A stretch of 64,000 bases of DNA from contig NZ_CANLZU010000014.1 of the NCBI RefSeq assembly GCF_947495715.1, positions 1 through 64,000 of the forward strand, read 5' to 3'. Source of the DNA: an uncultured Oceanisphaera sp. Its GTDB lineage: Bacteria; Pseudomonadota; Gammaproteobacteria; Enterobacterales; Aeromonadaceae. The position numbers and the translations under genes were made by a program. How positions within the stretch are numbered: position 1 is the first letter of the stretch; every line of letters begins with the position of its first letter. A model generated the notes under the pieces. It saw only the letters and a program-made list of their open reading frames with translations, was not told the origin of the DNA and did no database searches. Shown one piece after another: positions 27,186 through 37,682 of this stretch.

Positions 27186-30010
27186 CAGGCAAACCGGCGA
27201 ACTTCGCCGTCTCCGGCCACGTTGGATACGCAGCGACCACAGATACCCTCGTGGCCCTCATGGCTGTTGACGTCATCCACATGGTGCCAGCAACGAGCAC
27301 ACTTTTCGGCGTCACTCTTGGCAACCTTCACCTTGAGTCCGGCCAGCTCGGTGTCGGCGGCGTCACCGGCCTCACTCAGCGGCTGCACCGTCACGCTGGA
27401 GGTCAGCATCACGAAGCGCAACTCGTCACCCAGTTGCTTCAGCTTGGCTGCCAAAGAGTCTTCCACATAAAGGGTGATGTCGGCTTCCAGTGCGGCGCCA
27501 ATCACCTTGTCTTTACGGGCGGCTTCCAGCGCCTTGTTCACCGCCTGGCGCATCTTGAGCAGCTCGGCCCAGTAGCCATCGTTCAGTTGCTCGTCACCGG
27601 CCAGACCGAACAGCCCGTCGTAGAACTCTTCGGTGAACACGAATTGTGACCGCTCGCCGGGCAGCAGGTTCCAGATTTCGTCGGCGGTAAAGCTCATGAT
27701 CGGCGCCATCCAGCGCACCAGTGCTTCGACGATATGATAAAGCGCGGTCTGACAGGAGCGACGGGCCAGGCTGTCGGCCTTGGCGGTGTACTGACGGTCC
27801 TTGATTACATCCAGATAGAAGGAGCCCATTTCCACCGAGCAGAACTGCATCAGCTTCTGGGTCACCAGATGGAAGTTGTATTCATCAAAGGCGGTGGTGA
27901 TTTCCTGCTGAATGGCCTGAGCACGGCCCACGGCCCAACGGTCGATCAACACCATGTCATCGGCGGCGACCATGTCGGTGGCCGGATTGAAACCGTTCAG
28001 GTTGGCCAGCAGGAAGCGAGCGGTATTGCGAATACGGCGGTAGGCATCGGCGCTACGCTTGAGGATCTCGTCGGACACCGTCATCTCGCCGGAATAATCG
28101 GTGCTGGTGACCCACAGACGCAGAATGTCGGCACCCAGCTTGTTCATCACCTGCTGCGGGCTGACCACGTTGCCGATGGACTTGGACATCTTGCGGCCAT
28201 TGCCGTCCACGGTAAAGCCGTGTGTCAGCACCTGCCGGTAAGGGGCATGGCCCTTCATGGCGGTGGAGATCATCAGGGATGACATGAACCAGCCGCGATG
28301 CTGATCCGAGCCTTCCAGATACATGTCGGCCGGGTGGCCCTTGAATTCGGAACGCACATCCACTACCGAGGAATGGGTCGAGCCGGAGTCAAACCACACA
28401 TCCAGGGTATCCAGCACTTTTTCGTACTGGTCGGCGTCGTCGCCCAGCAACTCGGCCGGGTCCAGATCCCACCAGGCCTGAATGCCGGCTTCTTCCACCC
28501 GCTTGGCCACGGCTTCCATCAGCTCGGTGGCACGGGGGTGCAGCGCCTGGGTTTCCTTGTGCACGAACAGGGCGATGGGCACGCCCCAGGTGCGCTGGCG
28601 GGAGATACACCAGTCCGGGCGGTTCTCTACCATGGCCTCGATGCGGTTCTGCCCCCACTCGGGCACCCACTGCACCTTCTTGATTTCCGCCAGCGCCTGA
28701 GCGCGCAGACCGGCCTGATCCATGCTGATAAACCACTGGGGGGTGGCACGGAAGATAATCGGCGTCTTGTGGCGCCAGCAATGCGGGTAGGAGTGCATAA
28801 TGGCCTGATGGTGCAACAGGGCGCCACGCGCTTTCAGCGCTTCTACCACGGCGTCGTTGGCCTTGAATACATGCTGACCGGCAAACAGCTCGGTATCGGG
28901 CAGGTAAACACCGTTGCCCCCCACCGGGTTGGCCACTTCCAGACCGTATTGTTGACCGACCACGAAATCTTCCTGGCCGTGGCCGGGGGCGGTATGCACG
29001 GCGCCGGTACCGGATTCGGTGGTGACGTGCTCGCCCAGTATGGCCGGCACATCGAAGTCGTAGAAGGGATGCTGGAAGCGCTTCAGCTCAAGCGCCGCGC
29101 CCTGGCAATAGCCCAGGTTGTGATAATGGCTGATGCCGGCCCTGTCCATTACGTCCTTGACCAGATCGGCGGCCAGGATCAGACGTTCCGGATTGTCCCC
29201 TTCCACCTGTACCAGGGCGTAGCTCAGCTCCGCATGCAGCGCCACCGCACGGTTGGCGGGCAGCGTCCAGGGAGTGGTGGTCCAGATGGCGACAGACAGC
29301 GGGCCCTGACCGGTATGGCCGTCGGCACAGTCGAAACTCGCCGCCACGGCCGCTTCGTCTACCGCCTTGAAGCGCACGTCGATGGCCGGCGAGCGCTTGT
29401 CTTCATATTCCACTTCGGCTTCTGCCAGCGCAGAGCCACAATCGGTACACCAGTGCACTGGCTTGGAGCCCTTGTGCAGATGGCCGTTGTCGATGATCTT
29501 GCCGAGGGCACGGATGATGTTGGCTTCGGTATCGAAGTTCATGGTGAGGTAGGGATTTTCCCAGTCACCCAGCACGCCGAGACGGATGAAGTCGGTTTTC
29601 TGCGCTTCAATCTGCTCTTTGGCGTAGGTTCGGCAGGCTTCGCGGAATTCGGCGGCAGACACCTTGACACCGGGCTTGCCGATCTTGCCTTCCACTTTCA
29701 GTTCGATGGGCAGACCGTGGCAGTCCCAGCCCGGAATGTAGGGCGAGTCGTAACCCAGCAGTCCCTTGGACTTGACGATCACGTCTTTCAGGATCTTGTT
29801 GACCGAGTGACCGATGTGAATGCTGCCGTTGGCGTAGGGAGGGCCGTCGTGCAGAATAAACGGCTGCTTGCCGGCCTTGGCCTGACGCACGGCGCCGTAC
29901 AAATCCTGCTCAATCCAGCGTTTCAGCATCTCCGGCTCGCGTTGAGCCAGGTTACCGCGCATGGGAAACTCCGTTTCGGGCAAATTCAGGGTGTTTTTAT
30001 AATCGGTCAT
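27185..30010 (-). CDS. ileS: Isoleucyl-tRNA synthetase
   Basis: 941 residues from the ATG at 30010 ([20 protein letters not shown]), which matches the E. coli start; a longer frame into ribF was rejected. Class I motifs: HIGH at about 65-68 and KMSKS at about 607-611. An editing CP1 domain lies between, and a C-terminal zinc site uses CARCWHH and CGRC. This is the eubacterial, mupirocin-sensitive-type architecture. It follows ribF by five bases in the ribF-ileS-lspA-fkpB-ispH operon. Confidence 0.98.
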   Translation of the reverse strand: MTDYKNTLNLPETEFPMRGNLAQREPEMLKRWIEQDLYGAVRQAKAGKQPFILHDGPPYANGSIHIGHSVNKILKDVIVKSKGLLGYDSPYIPGWDCHGLPIELKVEGKIGKPGVKVSAAEFREACRTYAKEQIEAQKTDFIRLGVLGDWENPYLTMNFDTEANIIRALGKIIDNGHLHKGSKPVHWCTDCGSALAEAEVEYEDKRSPAIDVRFKAVDEAAVAASFDCADGHTGQGPLSVAIWTTTPWTLPANRAVALHAELSYALVQVEGDNPERLILAADLVKDVMDRAGISHYHNLGYCQGAALELKRFQHPFYDFDVPAILGEHVTTESGTGAVHTAPGHGQEDFVVGQQYGLEVANPVGGNGVYLPDTELFAGQHVFKANDAVVEALKARGALLHHQAIMHSYPHCWRHKTPIIFRATPQWFISMDQAGLRAQALAEIKKVQWVPEWGQNRIEAMVENRPDWCISRQRTWGVPIALFVHKETQALHPRATELMEAVAKRVEEAGIQAWWDLDPAELLGDDADQYEKVLDTLDVWFDSGSTHSSVVDVRSEFKGHPADMYLEGSDQHRGWFMSSLMISTAMKGHAPYRQVLTHGFTVDGNGRKMSKSIGNVVSPQQVMNKLGADILRLWVTSTDYSGEMTVSDEILKRSADAYRRIRNTARFLLANLNGFNPATDMVAADDMVLIDRWAVGRAQAIQQEITTAFDEYNFHLVTQKLMQFCSVEMGSFYLDVIKDRQYTAKADSLARRSCQTALYHIVEALVRWMAPIMSFTADEIWNLLPGERSQFVFTEEFYDGLFGLAGDEQLNDGYWAELLKMRQAVNKALEAARKDKVIGAALEADITLYVEDSLAAKLKQLGDELRFVMLTSSVTVQPLSEAGDAADTELAGLKVKVAKSDAEKCARCWHHVDDVNSHEGHEGICGRCVSNVAGDGEVRRFA

Positions 30011-30015
30011 GAATC

Positions 30016-30963
30016 CTACATTCCGTTCGGTTCTGATGTCGCCAGCCCGAACCATTGTCGGGCCTGGGCGGCATCGCGTTGAATTTGCTCCTTCAGCAGC
30101 GCAAAGGAAGCGAATTTTTGCTCGTTCCGCAATTTATGGCGGAGCTCTACTTCCACCTGTTTGCCGTACAGATCGCCGGAAAAATCAAACAGGTGGACTT
30201 CCAACAGGGCACGGGTGCCGCAGACCGTGGGCTTGTCACCGATATTGGCGACCCCGGGGTAACGCCGGCCGTTCAATAACAGCTCCACCACATACACGCC
30301 GGACACCGGTATCACCTGCCGCTTAAGCGCCACATTGGCGGTGGGAAAACCGATAGTCCTCCCCAGCTTGGCGCCGTGGGCCACTCGACCACAAAGGGCG
30401 AAGGGGCGCCCCAGCATATTGGCCGCATCATCCAGCCGGTCTGCCGCCAGCGCCTCGCGGATCAGGGTACTGCTGACCCGCCGGCTGTTCATGCGCCAGC
30501 TCTGGGTGCTGACCACCTCGAAGTCGAAGGCCTTGCCGGCTCGGGTCAGCAGTTCGAAGTCTCCGCCCCGGTTCTGGCCGAAACGAAAATCATCTCCCAC
30601 CACCAGAAAGCGCACCCCCAGCTTGTCTACCAGCAGGCCACGAATAAATTCATCCGGAGACTGGGCGGCAAAGTCGGCATTGAAGCGCACGCACAACAGA
30701 CGATCGATACCGAGACGCGTCAATTGCTGATATTTCTCTCGCAGCCGGGTTAGTCGCGGAGGCGCCTCGGCACCGGTAAACAGCTCCTGCGGCTGTGGCT
30801 CGAATACCATGACACAGGCCGGGACCTTGAGCCGACGAGCCTGCTCGACCAGACGGCTTAATACGGCCTGGTGCCCCAGGTGCACCCCATCAAAATTACC
30901 AATGGTAAGCACACAGCCGCGATGCCATGGTTTGATGTTGTGAATCCCGCGAATAAGCTCCAT
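30016..30963 (-). CDS. ribF: Bifunctional riboflavin kinase / FAD synthetase
   Basis: 315 residues (E. coli 313). The N-terminal nucleotidyltransferase domain has [17 protein letters not shown] (about 20-36) and [10 protein letters not shown]; the C-terminal flavokinase domain has [11 protein letters not shown] and [11 protein letters not shown]. It converts riboflavin to FMN and then FAD in the cytosol. First gene of the operon leading to ileS. murJ ends 67 bases upstream on the same strand and may be co-transcribed. Confidence 0.97.
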   Translation of the reverse strand: MELIRGIHNIKPWHRGCVLTIGNFDGVHLGHQAVLSRLVEQARRLKVPACVMVFEPQPQELFTGAEAPPRLTRLREKYQQLTRLGIDRLLCVRFNADFAAQSPDEFIRGLLVDKLGVRFLVVGDDFRFGQNRGGDFELLTRAGKAFDFEVVSTQSWRMNSRRVSSTLIREALAADRLDDAANMLGRPFALCGRVAHGAKLGRTIGFPTANVALKRQVIPVSGVYVVELLLNGRRYPGVANIGDKPTVCGTRALLEVHLFDFSGDLYGKQVEVELRHKLRNEQKFASFALLKEQIQRDAAQARQWFGLATSEPNGM

Positions 30964-31030
30964 AGACTCCGATACCGGCCTCTGTAAATCGGCGGATTAT
31001 ACCCCAGCCGGCCCTCGGGATCAGCCTTTG

Positions 31031-32587
31031 CTATGCGGTTTTAAGATGCTTTATGCGCACGCCACTCACCAGCAGCAAGGCACCGTAACACAAGGCACCG
31101 GCCCCGATATAGCTCAGCAGGTGCAAACTGCTGCTCAGCAGACTCCACTCGGCCCACACGGCCAGTGGCGGTGACAGCCACCACAACAGTGCCGCCATGC
31201 CGCTACTGGCCAGCGTCACCTTGAGCGCGAAACCCAGGGTCTGCCGACTGGGATGATAGATATCGCGCCGGCTCAGGCCCCAGGCCAGCAGGCCGGCATT
31301 GAGCATACCCGACATCGCCGTGGCCAGCGCCAGCCCCACATAGCCGAGCGGAAAAATCAGCAGCGCATTGAACACCATATTCGCCACCATGGCGATAATG
31401 CCGAAACGCACCGGCGTCCTGGTATCCTGTCGGGCGTAGTAGCCCGGTGCCAGCACCTTGATCAGCATAAAGGCCTGCAGTCCCACTGCATAGGCCACCA
31501 GGCTTCTGCCCGCCGCCGTCACTTCGATCACACCGAACTCGCCGCGCATGAACAATACCCGCAGCATGGGCTCGCTCAGTACAATCAACCCCAGCATGGC
31601 GGGAAAGCCCATCAGCAAGACCATGCGCACGCCCCAGTCCATGGTGGCGGCAAAACCGTCTTTGGACTGATCCACATGGCGGCTCGACAACGCCGGCAAA
31701 ATCACGGTCGCAATGGCGATGCCGAACAGGCCGAGCGGAAATTCCAGCAGTCGATCGGAGTAATACAGATAACTGATGGAGCCGGTGGCCAGAAACGACG
31801 CCAGCATGGTATCGAACAACAGGTTAACCTGACTGACCGAGACCCCGAACAGGGCCGGAATCATCAGGGTGCGAATTTTCACCACCCCGGGGTGGTGCCA
31901 GGCCCAGCGCGGCCTTACCAGCAGATGGAGCTTCGCCAGAAAGGGAAACTGAAACAGAAACTGGATCAAACCGCCGGCAAACACCCCGATGGCCAGCCCC
32001 ATTTCCGGTTGTGCCAGTCGCGGCGACAGCCAGAGCGCGGCGGCAATCAAGGCTACATTGAGAAACACCGGCGTAAAGGACGACACCGCAAACTTGCCGT
32101 AGGTATTGAGTATGGCGCCGGCCATGGCGGTGAAGCTGATAAACCACAGGTAGGGAAAGGTGATTTTCAGCAATAACGAGGCCAACTCGAATTTGTAGGC
32201 CTCGGGACCCTCGTTAACCCACTCCATGAACCAGCCCATACCGAACAGCGCCGTGACCACCCCGGAACCAATCATCCCGATCAGCGTCACCAGGGTCACA
32301 ATTCCTCCCAGGGTGCCGGATACCGCGGCCAGCAGATCCTGAGTGTCCTTGAAGCTCCGGGTTTGCTTGTATTCGGTCATCACCGGCACAAAGGCCTGAT
32401 TGAAGGCGCCTTCGGCAAACAGCCGGCGCAGAAAATTGGGAATACGGTTGGCAAAAAAGAACACGTCGGCCGCGGCTCCTGCCCCCAATAAGTTGGCGAT
32501 TACCACGTCGCGTACCAGCCCCAGCACCCGGGATACCAGGGTCATGGCGGACACAATCAGGCCCGATCGCAAAAGCGCCTTGCTCAA
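31031..32587 (-). CDS. murJ: Lipid II flippase MurJ
   Basis: 518 residues with about 14 membrane spans. It flips lipid II across the inner membrane for peptidoglycan synthesis. The N-terminal signature SRVLGLVRDVVIANLLGAGAAADVFF and NFLRRLFAEGAFNQAFVPV are typical and hold the essential Arg residues. It is divergent from rpsT, the same arrangement as in Vibrio and relatives, and lies upstream of ribF in the same direction. Confidence 0.97.
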   Translation of the reverse strand: MSKALLRSGLIVSAMTLVSRVLGLVRDVVIANLLGAGAAADVFFFANRIPNFLRRLFAEGAFNQAFVPVMTEYKQTRSFKDTQDLLAAVSGTLGGIVTLVTLIGMIGSGVVTALFGMGWFMEWVNEGPEAYKFELASLLLKITFPYLWFISFTAMAGAILNTYGKFAVSSFTPVFLNVALIAAALWLSPRLAQPEMGLAIGVFAGGLIQFLFQFPFLAKLHLLVRPRWAWHHPGVVKIRTLMIPALFGVSVSQVNLLFDTMLASFLATGSISYLYYSDRLLEFPLGLFGIAIATVILPALSSRHVDQSKDGFAATMDWGVRMVLLMGFPAMLGLIVLSEPMLRVLFMRGEFGVIEVTAAGRSLVAYAVGLQAFMLIKVLAPGYYARQDTRTPVRFGIIAMVANMVFNALLIFPLGYVGLALATAMSGMLNAGLLAWGLSRRDIYHPSRQTLGFALKVTLASSGMAALLWWLSPPLAVWAEWSLLSSSLHLLSYIGAGALCYGALLLVSGVRIKHLKTA

Positions 32588-32784
32588 AATGAAAACCTCG
32601 CGGTAAGAAAATTGCTGAATGCAGGGGAATGCTGCTAGAATCCGGCCGACAGTTTAACCCCCCGCCCTGTATCTGACCACAGGGCGGTGTTTATTTGCAC
32701 AAATCAATTGACAATCTGCGGTGAAAAAGGCATATTCCTCGGCCTTTTATTAACACTCGCTAAGACAGTTTCAGGAGTTTTACC
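32588..32784. promoter_or_regulatory. Divergent murJ/rpsT control region with rpsT promoter
   Basis: A sigma-70 promoter for rpsT is clear: TTGACA at 32708-32713, a 17-base spacer and CATATT at 32731-32736. Upstream, CCGCCCTG (32662-32669) pairs with CAGGGCGG (32680-32687) and is followed by TGTTTATTT, a terminator-like stem that may insulate the promoter. The rpsT leader would be about 45 bases. Confidence 0.65.
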
Positions 32785-33045
32785 TTGGCTAATATCAAGT
32801 CTGCTAAGAAACGCGCGATTCAAGCAGAGAAACGCCGTAAGCACAACGCCAGCCGCCGTTCCATGGTTCGCACCTACGTGAAAAAAGTAGTTGCAGCCAT
32901 CGCCAGCGGTGACAAGGCGAACGCACAGAAAGCTTTCGACGTCGCTCAGCCTCTGCTGGATCGTATGGCCACCAAAGGTCTGATCCACAAGAACAAAGCT
33001 GCTCGTCACAAGAGCCGCCTGAACGCCAAGATCAAGGCTCTGTAA
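32785..33045 (+). CDS. rpsT: 30S ribosomal protein bS20
   Basis: 86 residues ([21 protein letters not shown]...), standard for bS20. It starts with TTG, as E. coli rpsT does; the rare start is known there to take part in autogenous control. GGAG lies about eight bases before it. It binds 16S rRNA early in assembly. A dedicated promoter and terminator make it monocistronic. Confidence 0.98.
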   Translation: MANIKSAKKRAIQAEKRRKHNASRRSMVRTYVKKVVAAIASGDKANAQKAFDVAQPLLDRMATKGLIHKNKAARHKSRLNAKIKAL

Positions 33046-33068
33046 TTCAGAGACTTATCCGCAGCGTC

Positions 33069-33097
33069 AAAAAAACCGGCTTAATGCCGGTTTTTTA
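33069..33097 (+). terminator. rpsT terminator
   Basis: AAAACCGGC pairs with GCCGGTTTT around TTAAT and continues into a T-run, 24 bases after the stop codon. Confidence 0.9.
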
Positions 33098-33115
33098 TTG
33101 CCTGTCTGTTTGAAA

Positions 33116-33233
33116 AAGTGAGGGGTGAGGGGTTAAGAGTAAGGGGTGAAGGGTTAAAGATAGAGCAACCCCGCTTGCAGACAGCACTTTGGATTTTGAA
33201 CCAACCCCTCACGCCTGACACCTCACGCTTTCA
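33116..33233 (-). repeat. Heptamer repeat cluster R6 (after the ArsR gene)
   Basis: Minus strand: GTGAGGT...GTGAGGGGTT near the ArsR stop, an unrelated 50-base spacer, then AACCCTTCACCCCTTACTC-like units in the C-rich arm. This cluster has the GGGGTGA/GGGGTTA flavour of R3 and a much longer loop than the others. Confidence 0.7.
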
Positions 33234-33548
33234 CTCCTCCCGGCAGTAAAGCTTGTGCAGCAGGGCGATCACTTCCCGTACTTCCTCGCTTTTCAGCGAA
33301 TAATATACCGTCTGTGCTTCTTTGCGGGTGCGTACCAGGTCGTCGTTACGCAACAGGGCCAGGTGTTGCGACAACGCCGACTGGCTCAGCCCCAGATGCT
33401 GGTTCATTTCTCCGACAGACAGCTCCTTGTCGAGCAAATAGCACAGGATAAACAGCCTTCGCTCGTTGGCCAGCGCCTTCAACAGCTTGACCGCCTGACT
33501 CGCACTAGCTTCCATTGCTTCCATATTCAATGCCATCATGATGTCCAC
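33231..33548 (-). CDS. ArsR/SmtB-family regulator of the YgaV/BigR/SqrR type
   Basis: 105 residues forming a winged helix-turn-helix: recognition helix LSQSALSQHLALLRNDDLV (about 54-72) and wing TRKEAQTVYYSL. The metal-binding ELCVCD box of classical ArsR is missing. Instead, two lone cysteines stand at 36 (FILCYLLD) and 102 (KLYCREE), the positions that form a sulfide- or persulfide-responsive disulfide in BigR, SqrR and YgaV. A reactive-sulfur sensor is therefore inferred. Its target is not evident: no sulfide oxidase or rhodanese gene is adjacent. It follows nhaR, with 26 bases between. Confidence 0.75.
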   Translation of the reverse strand: MDIMMALNMEAMEASASQAVKLLKALANERRLFILCYLLDKELSVGEMNQHLGLSQSALSQHLALLRNDDLVRTRKEAQTVYYSLKSEEVREVIALLHKLYCREE

Positions 33549-33574
33549 GTTCCAGGGTCTGTTAACCCTAATGT

Positions 33575-34519
33575 TTAACTAAATTCATCGTCAAAGGTGA
33601 CGGGCGGTGTGACCGCAGAAAAATCGTCCAGACCGGAAAACAGCGAGCTGAAATCACTTTCACATAATCGCTTTACCGCCGGATGCTGGATCATCCGCTC
33701 GGCAAAAATGACGTAGTACTCTTCTTTCAGCTCTTCGACCCGGCCAATCTCGACCACCGGCTGATATTGCAGAATGGCGTCGCGATAAATCGCCGGGGCC
33801 ACGAAGATTCCCTGATTGAAAAAACCAAACGCCTTCATCAGTGCCGCGTCGTCGAATTCACCCAGGATCTGTGGCTTGAGCCCCTGCACCTCCAGCCAGT
33901 GCCGCAGCTGCCGGCCCATGGCGGTGCGCCGCCCCGGGATCAGCAGCCGTCGTTCTTCCAGACACTCGGGAAAAGGCCGGGTCGGTAGCGGTTCACGGCA
34001 ATAAAAGCCGATCTCGCACTCCCCCAGTTTTTTCGACAGCAGCCCCGCATGCTGGGCCGAGTCTACCGGACAGTCCGACAGAATCATGTCCAGCTTGTGC
34101 TCACTGAGCTGCTCAAGCAGCATTTCGTGGGTCGACTCGTAGCAGCGCAGATGAATGGAGCCATCGTTGGGGATCACCGACAGCAGCACCCGGCTCGCCA
34201 GTCGCTTCGACAAGGCATCGGCAATGCCGACGTCGAAAACAAGGTGATCTTCCTTGCGGTAATGCACGATATCCAGCATCTCGTACGACAGGCTGAACAT
34301 GCGGTCTGCATACTTGAACACCAGCTGCCCCAGCTCGCTGGCCTCCAGCTGGCGTCCCTTGCGCTTGAACAACTTGCCACCGAGCCGCTGTTCCAATTGA
34401 CGGATCTGACCGGTGACCGTCTGAGGTGTCAGAAACAGCGCCTCGGCCGCCTTGGTGACCGAACCTTTCTTCTGCGTCATCCAGAAATAATACAGGTGGT
34501 TGTAGTTAAGGTGTGACAA
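33575..34519 (-). CDS. nhaR: LysR-family transcriptional activator NhaR
   Basis: 314 residues. The N-terminal helix-turn-helix ([39 protein letters not shown]) matches NhaR closely, and a LysR substrate domain follows. In E. coli NhaR senses Na+ and activates nhaA. Here it lies downstream of nhaA on the same strand, as in E. coli, so the two probably share regulation, although a hairpin lies between them. Confidence 0.94.
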   Translation of the reverse strand: MSHLNYNHLYYFWMTQKKGSVTKAAEALFLTPQTVTGQIRQLEQRLGGKLFKRKGRQLEASELGQLVFKYADRMFSLSYEMLDIVHYRKEDHLVFDVGIADALSKRLASRVLLSVIPNDGSIHLRCYESTHEMLLEQLSEHKLDMILSDCPVDSAQHAGLLSKKLGECEIGFYCREPLPTRPFPECLEERRLLIPGRRTAMGRQLRHWLEVQGLKPQILGEFDDAALMKAFGFFNQGIFVAPAIYRDAILQYQPVVEIGRVEELKEEYYVIFAERMIQHPAVKRLCESDFSSLFSGLDDFSAVTPPVTFDDEFS

Positions 34520-34557
34520 AGGCCATCTCCAATGCGTATTGGCTCCATCATAATGAA

Positions 34558-34585
34558 AGCGGCCGGGTTTGAATACCCGACCGCT
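34558..34585 (-). terminator. Hairpin between nhaA and nhaR
   Basis: AGCGGTCGGGTATTCAAACC and the continuing GGCCGCT form an imperfect stem (one T-G pair) followed by TTCATTAT, 44 bases after the nhaA stop. It could attenuate rather than fully stop transcription into nhaR. Confidence 0.55.
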
Positions 34586-34628
34586 CTGTTGAGGACCACA
34601 ATTGCCATAGAGATGATCACATCGCCGA

Positions 34629-35810
34629 CTACAGCTGCAGCACCGGCCTTGATTGCTGGCGGGGCAGAATATAATTCAGCATGCCATAACCCGCCAGCGC
34701 CGCGACTGTCGAGCCCATCAGGATGCCGAGCCGGGACAGGTTAGCCAGTTCGGCATTCCCGGTAAAGGCCAGCGATGCGATGAAAATCGACATGGTGAAA
34801 CCGATGCCACAGAGCACGGACACCGCAAATATCTGCTTCAGGCACACGCCGGCGGGCAGCTGCGCAATACCCAGCCGTACCGCCCCCCAGCTGAACAGGA
34901 AGATCCCCATGGGTTTACCAAGCAGCAAGCCGGTCATGATGCCCAGCGGCAATGCCGACGACAGATCGGCAAACGAGAGTCCTTCCAGCGAAACGCCCGC
35001 GTTCACGAAGGCAAACAACGGCAGAATAAAAAAGGCACACCAGGGATGCAGGAAATTTTCGAGTTCACGGGCCGGTGAAAACCGGCGGCCATACAGCGGG
35101 ATCAGAAAGCCCAGTATTACCCCGGCCAGGGTCGCGTGTACGCCCGACATGAGTACGGCCACCCACACTATCCATCCCAGAATAAGATAAGGCACCAGAC
35201 TGTGAACCTGGGCCCGGTTCAGCCAGTACAGGCCGGCAATACCGATAACGGCCACCGACATGGCAGGCAGCGACATGCCGTGGTTGTAGAACAGGGCGAT
35301 GATGATGATAGCCCCCAGATCGTCGATGATCGCCAGCGCCAGCAGAAACACCTTGAGGCTGAGCGGCACCCGATTGCCAAGCAGGGCCATGACCCCCAGA
35401 GCGAAGGCAATATCGGTAGCGGTAGGAATGGCCCAGCCATTCAGGCTGGAGGCTTCGCCGGCGTTGAACAGTAAAAACCACAGGGCGGGAAACAGCATGC
35501 CACCCACAGCAGCCAGGGCCGGAAACATGGCTTTTTCCCGGCAGGAAAGCGCGCCGGACACCAGCTCGCGTTTCACTTCCAGGCCGATCACCAGAAAGAA
35601 CACCGCCATCATGCCGTCATTGACCCAATGGAACAGCGTCTTGTCCAGATCCAGGCTGCTGATCCGCAGCTGGATACGAGTACTAAGCAGTTCCTGATAA
35701 AGATCCACCAGACCGGTGTTGGCCATCACCATGGCGACGATCGCCGCCACTATCAGTAAAATACCGCCGGCAGATTCCATTGCCAGAAAGCGTTTCAGTA
35801 CATCCGTCAT
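34629..35810 (-). CDS. nhaA: Na+/H+ antiporter NhaA
   Basis: 393 residues from the ATG at 35810 ([19 protein letters not shown]), with GGGAG ten bases upstream; a start at 35834 is possible but would use up that signal. Twelve membrane spans. The ion-binding aspartates are in [13 protein letters not shown] (about 162-163), and the unwound-helix motif [10 protein letters not shown] is present. It is an inner-membrane electrogenic antiporter for sodium and pH homeostasis, which suits a saline habitat. Its regulator nhaR follows. Confidence 0.97.
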   Translation of the reverse strand: MTDVLKRFLAMESAGGILLIVAAIVAMVMANTGLVDLYQELLSTRIQLRISSLDLDKTLFHWVNDGMMAVFFLVIGLEVKRELVSGALSCREKAMFPALAAVGGMLFPALWFLLFNAGEASSLNGWAIPTATDIAFALGVMALLGNRVPLSLKVFLLALAIIDDLGAIIIIALFYNHGMSLPAMSVAVIGIAGLYWLNRAQVHSLVPYLILGWIVWVAVLMSGVHATLAGVILGFLIPLYGRRFSPARELENFLHPWCAFFILPLFAFVNAGVSLEGLSFADLSSALPLGIMTGLLLGKPMGIFLFSWGAVRLGIAQLPAGVCLKQIFAVSVLCGIGFTMSIFIASLAFTGNAELANLSRLGILMGSTVAALAGYGMLNYILPRQQSRPVLQL

Positions 35811-35997
35811 ACGATTGAGGCTCCCTCTCATCAACTAGATGCTCGAGTGTAATCAGGCCCTCCGCCGGCGAGTAATCGATTGTTTCTGCTTAATACCTCG
35901 GTAAAACCGAGCATTAACAGGCTAATTGGCTTATATCGTCACCCCGAAAATAAAACTTAACACCAACGCAAAATAAAAATTACATTTTAAATGCTTT

Positions 35998-36792
35998 TTA
36001 AATCGCGACCGGCGCCTTGATATGCGGATGCGCCTGGTAGTTTTCCAGCACAAAATCCTCGAAGGCATAATCAAACAGAGAGTCGGGTGTACGCACCAGC
36101 CGCAGCGTCGGCAGAGCGAGTGGTTCTCTACCCAATTGTAGCCGAGCCTGCTCCAGATGGTTGCGATAAAGGTGTACATCGCCACCGGTCCAGACAAAGT
36201 CGCCCACCTCGAGTCCCGCCTGCTGGGCCAGCATATGAGTCAGCAACGCATAGCTGGCAATATTGAAGGGCAGGCCCAGAAACACATCACAGCTGCGCTG
36301 ATAGAGCTGGCAAGACAACTTGCCGTCGACCACGTAGAACTGGAACAGGGCATGACAGGGGGCCAGCGCCATTTGATCCAGCTCGCCCACATTCCAGGCC
36401 GAGACGATGATACGACGGCTGTCCGGATTGGTCTTGATGGTGTCCAGCGCCTGGCTTATCTGATCGATGGTGCGACCGTCCGCCCCTTGCCAGCTGCGCC
36501 ACTGATGGCCGTATACCGGGCCCAGATCACCGTTCTCATCGGCCCATTCGTCCCAGATCCGTACCCCGTGCTGCTTCAGATAGCCGATGTTGGTGTCACC
36601 GTTCAGAAACCACAACAGCTCATGAATAATCGACTTCAAATGACACTTTTTGGTGGTGATCAGCGGAAAGCCCTCACTCAGATCGAAGCGCATCTGATGG
36701 CCGAATACCGACAGGGTGCCGGTGCCGGTTCTGTCTTCTTTGACGGCACCCTTGTCCAGGATATGTTGCATCAGCTCCAGATAGGCTTTCAT
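35998..36792 (-). CDS. thyA: Thymidylate synthase
   Basis: 264 residues, the same as E. coli ThyA. It converts dUMP to dTMP with methylene-tetrahydrofolate. The active-site Cys146 is in [13 protein letters not shown], and [24 protein letters not shown] is the substrate-binding stretch. The end is [20 protein letters not shown], as expected. It overlaps lgt by four bases (ATGA) in the rppH-ptsP-lgt-thyA cluster. Confidence 0.99.
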   Translation of the reverse strand: MKAYLELMQHILDKGAVKEDRTGTGTLSVFGHQMRFDLSEGFPLITTKKCHLKSIIHELLWFLNGDTNIGYLKQHGVRIWDEWADENGDLGPVYGHQWRSWQGADGRTIDQISQALDTIKTNPDSRRIIVSAWNVGELDQMALAPCHALFQFYVVDGKLSCQLYQRSCDVFLGLPFNIASYALLTHMLAQQAGLEVGDFVWTGGDVHLYRNHLEQARLQLGREPLALPTLRLVRTPDSLFDYAFEDFVLENYQAHPHIKAPVAI

Positions 36793-37607
36793 GCTGTTTT
36801 TTCTCCATTACCAAACCATTGGGGGCGACGACAGGCCGCCCATAACATCAGTGCACCGGCCAGCATCATCGGCATCGACAACAGCTGCCCCATGCTGAAC
36901 AAATCGAGGTAGAGCCCAAGCTGGGCATCCGGCTCCCGTACAAATTCCACCATGAAACGAAACAGGCCGTAGCACAGCAGGAAGAGGCCGGAAATCACGC
37001 CGCGAGGCGGACGCGCTCGCCAGGCCAGATTCAGGATAATCAACAAGGCCACCCCTTCGAGGGCAAACTGGTACAGCTGGGAAGGGTGACGTGGCAGCAT
37101 GCCCGCCGCCGGAAAAATAATGCCCCAGGGCACCTCCGTCACCCGGCCCCAGAGCTCGCCGTTAATGAAGTTGCCGATGCGACCGGCCCCCAGCCCGAAG
37201 GGGATCAGCGGTGCGATAAAATCGGATACCGCAAAGAAGGTTTTGTGCTGCTTGCGGGCAAACAGCCAGAGTGCGGTGATCACCCCGACCAGGCCGCCGT
37301 GAAACGACATGCCACCGGTCCAGATCTTGACGAGATAAAGCGGGTCGGCGAGAAAGGTGTCGAACTGGTAGAAAAATACGTAACCGAGGCGGCCACCGAG
37401 GATCACCCCGAGAAAGCCATAGAACAGCACGTCGGAAACCTGATCCCGGGTCCAGTCCGAGCCCGGTTGTGCCGCGCGGCGATTGGCCATCAGCCAGGCA
37501 AACAGAAAGCCCAGCAGATACATCAAACCATACCAATGCACCGCGAGGGGACCGATTTGTATGGCAATGGGATCGAAACCGGGAAACACCCAGTGGCTCT
37601 GAGACAT
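36789..37607 (-). CDS. lgt: Prolipoprotein diacylglyceryl transferase
   Basis: 272 residues with seven membrane spans. It transfers diacylglycerol from phosphatidylglycerol to the lipobox Cys, the step before LspA. The signature [18 protein letters not shown] holds the essential Arg, Asn and Glu residues; the N-terminal [11 protein letters not shown] and SFHGGLVG motifs are intact. It is coupled to thyA by an ATGA overlap. Confidence 0.98.
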   Translation of the reverse strand: MSQSHWVFPGFDPIAIQIGPLAVHWYGLMYLLGFLFAWLMANRRAAQPGSDWTRDQVSDVLFYGFLGVILGGRLGYVFFYQFDTFLADPLYLVKIWTGGMSFHGGLVGVITALWLFARKQHKTFFAVSDFIAPLIPFGLGAGRIGNFINGELWGRVTEVPWGIIFPAAGMLPRHPSQLYQFALEGVALLIILNLAWRARPPRGVISGLFLLCYGLFRFMVEFVREPDAQLGLYLDLFSMGQLLSMPMMLAGALMLWAACRRPQWFGNGEKTA

Positions 37608-37682
37608 GCACTTACCCCGTCAGCAATAAAAGCGGGTATTGTGCAATTCGACAGGAATAAATACCAGAGTTTAACTCCGAGC

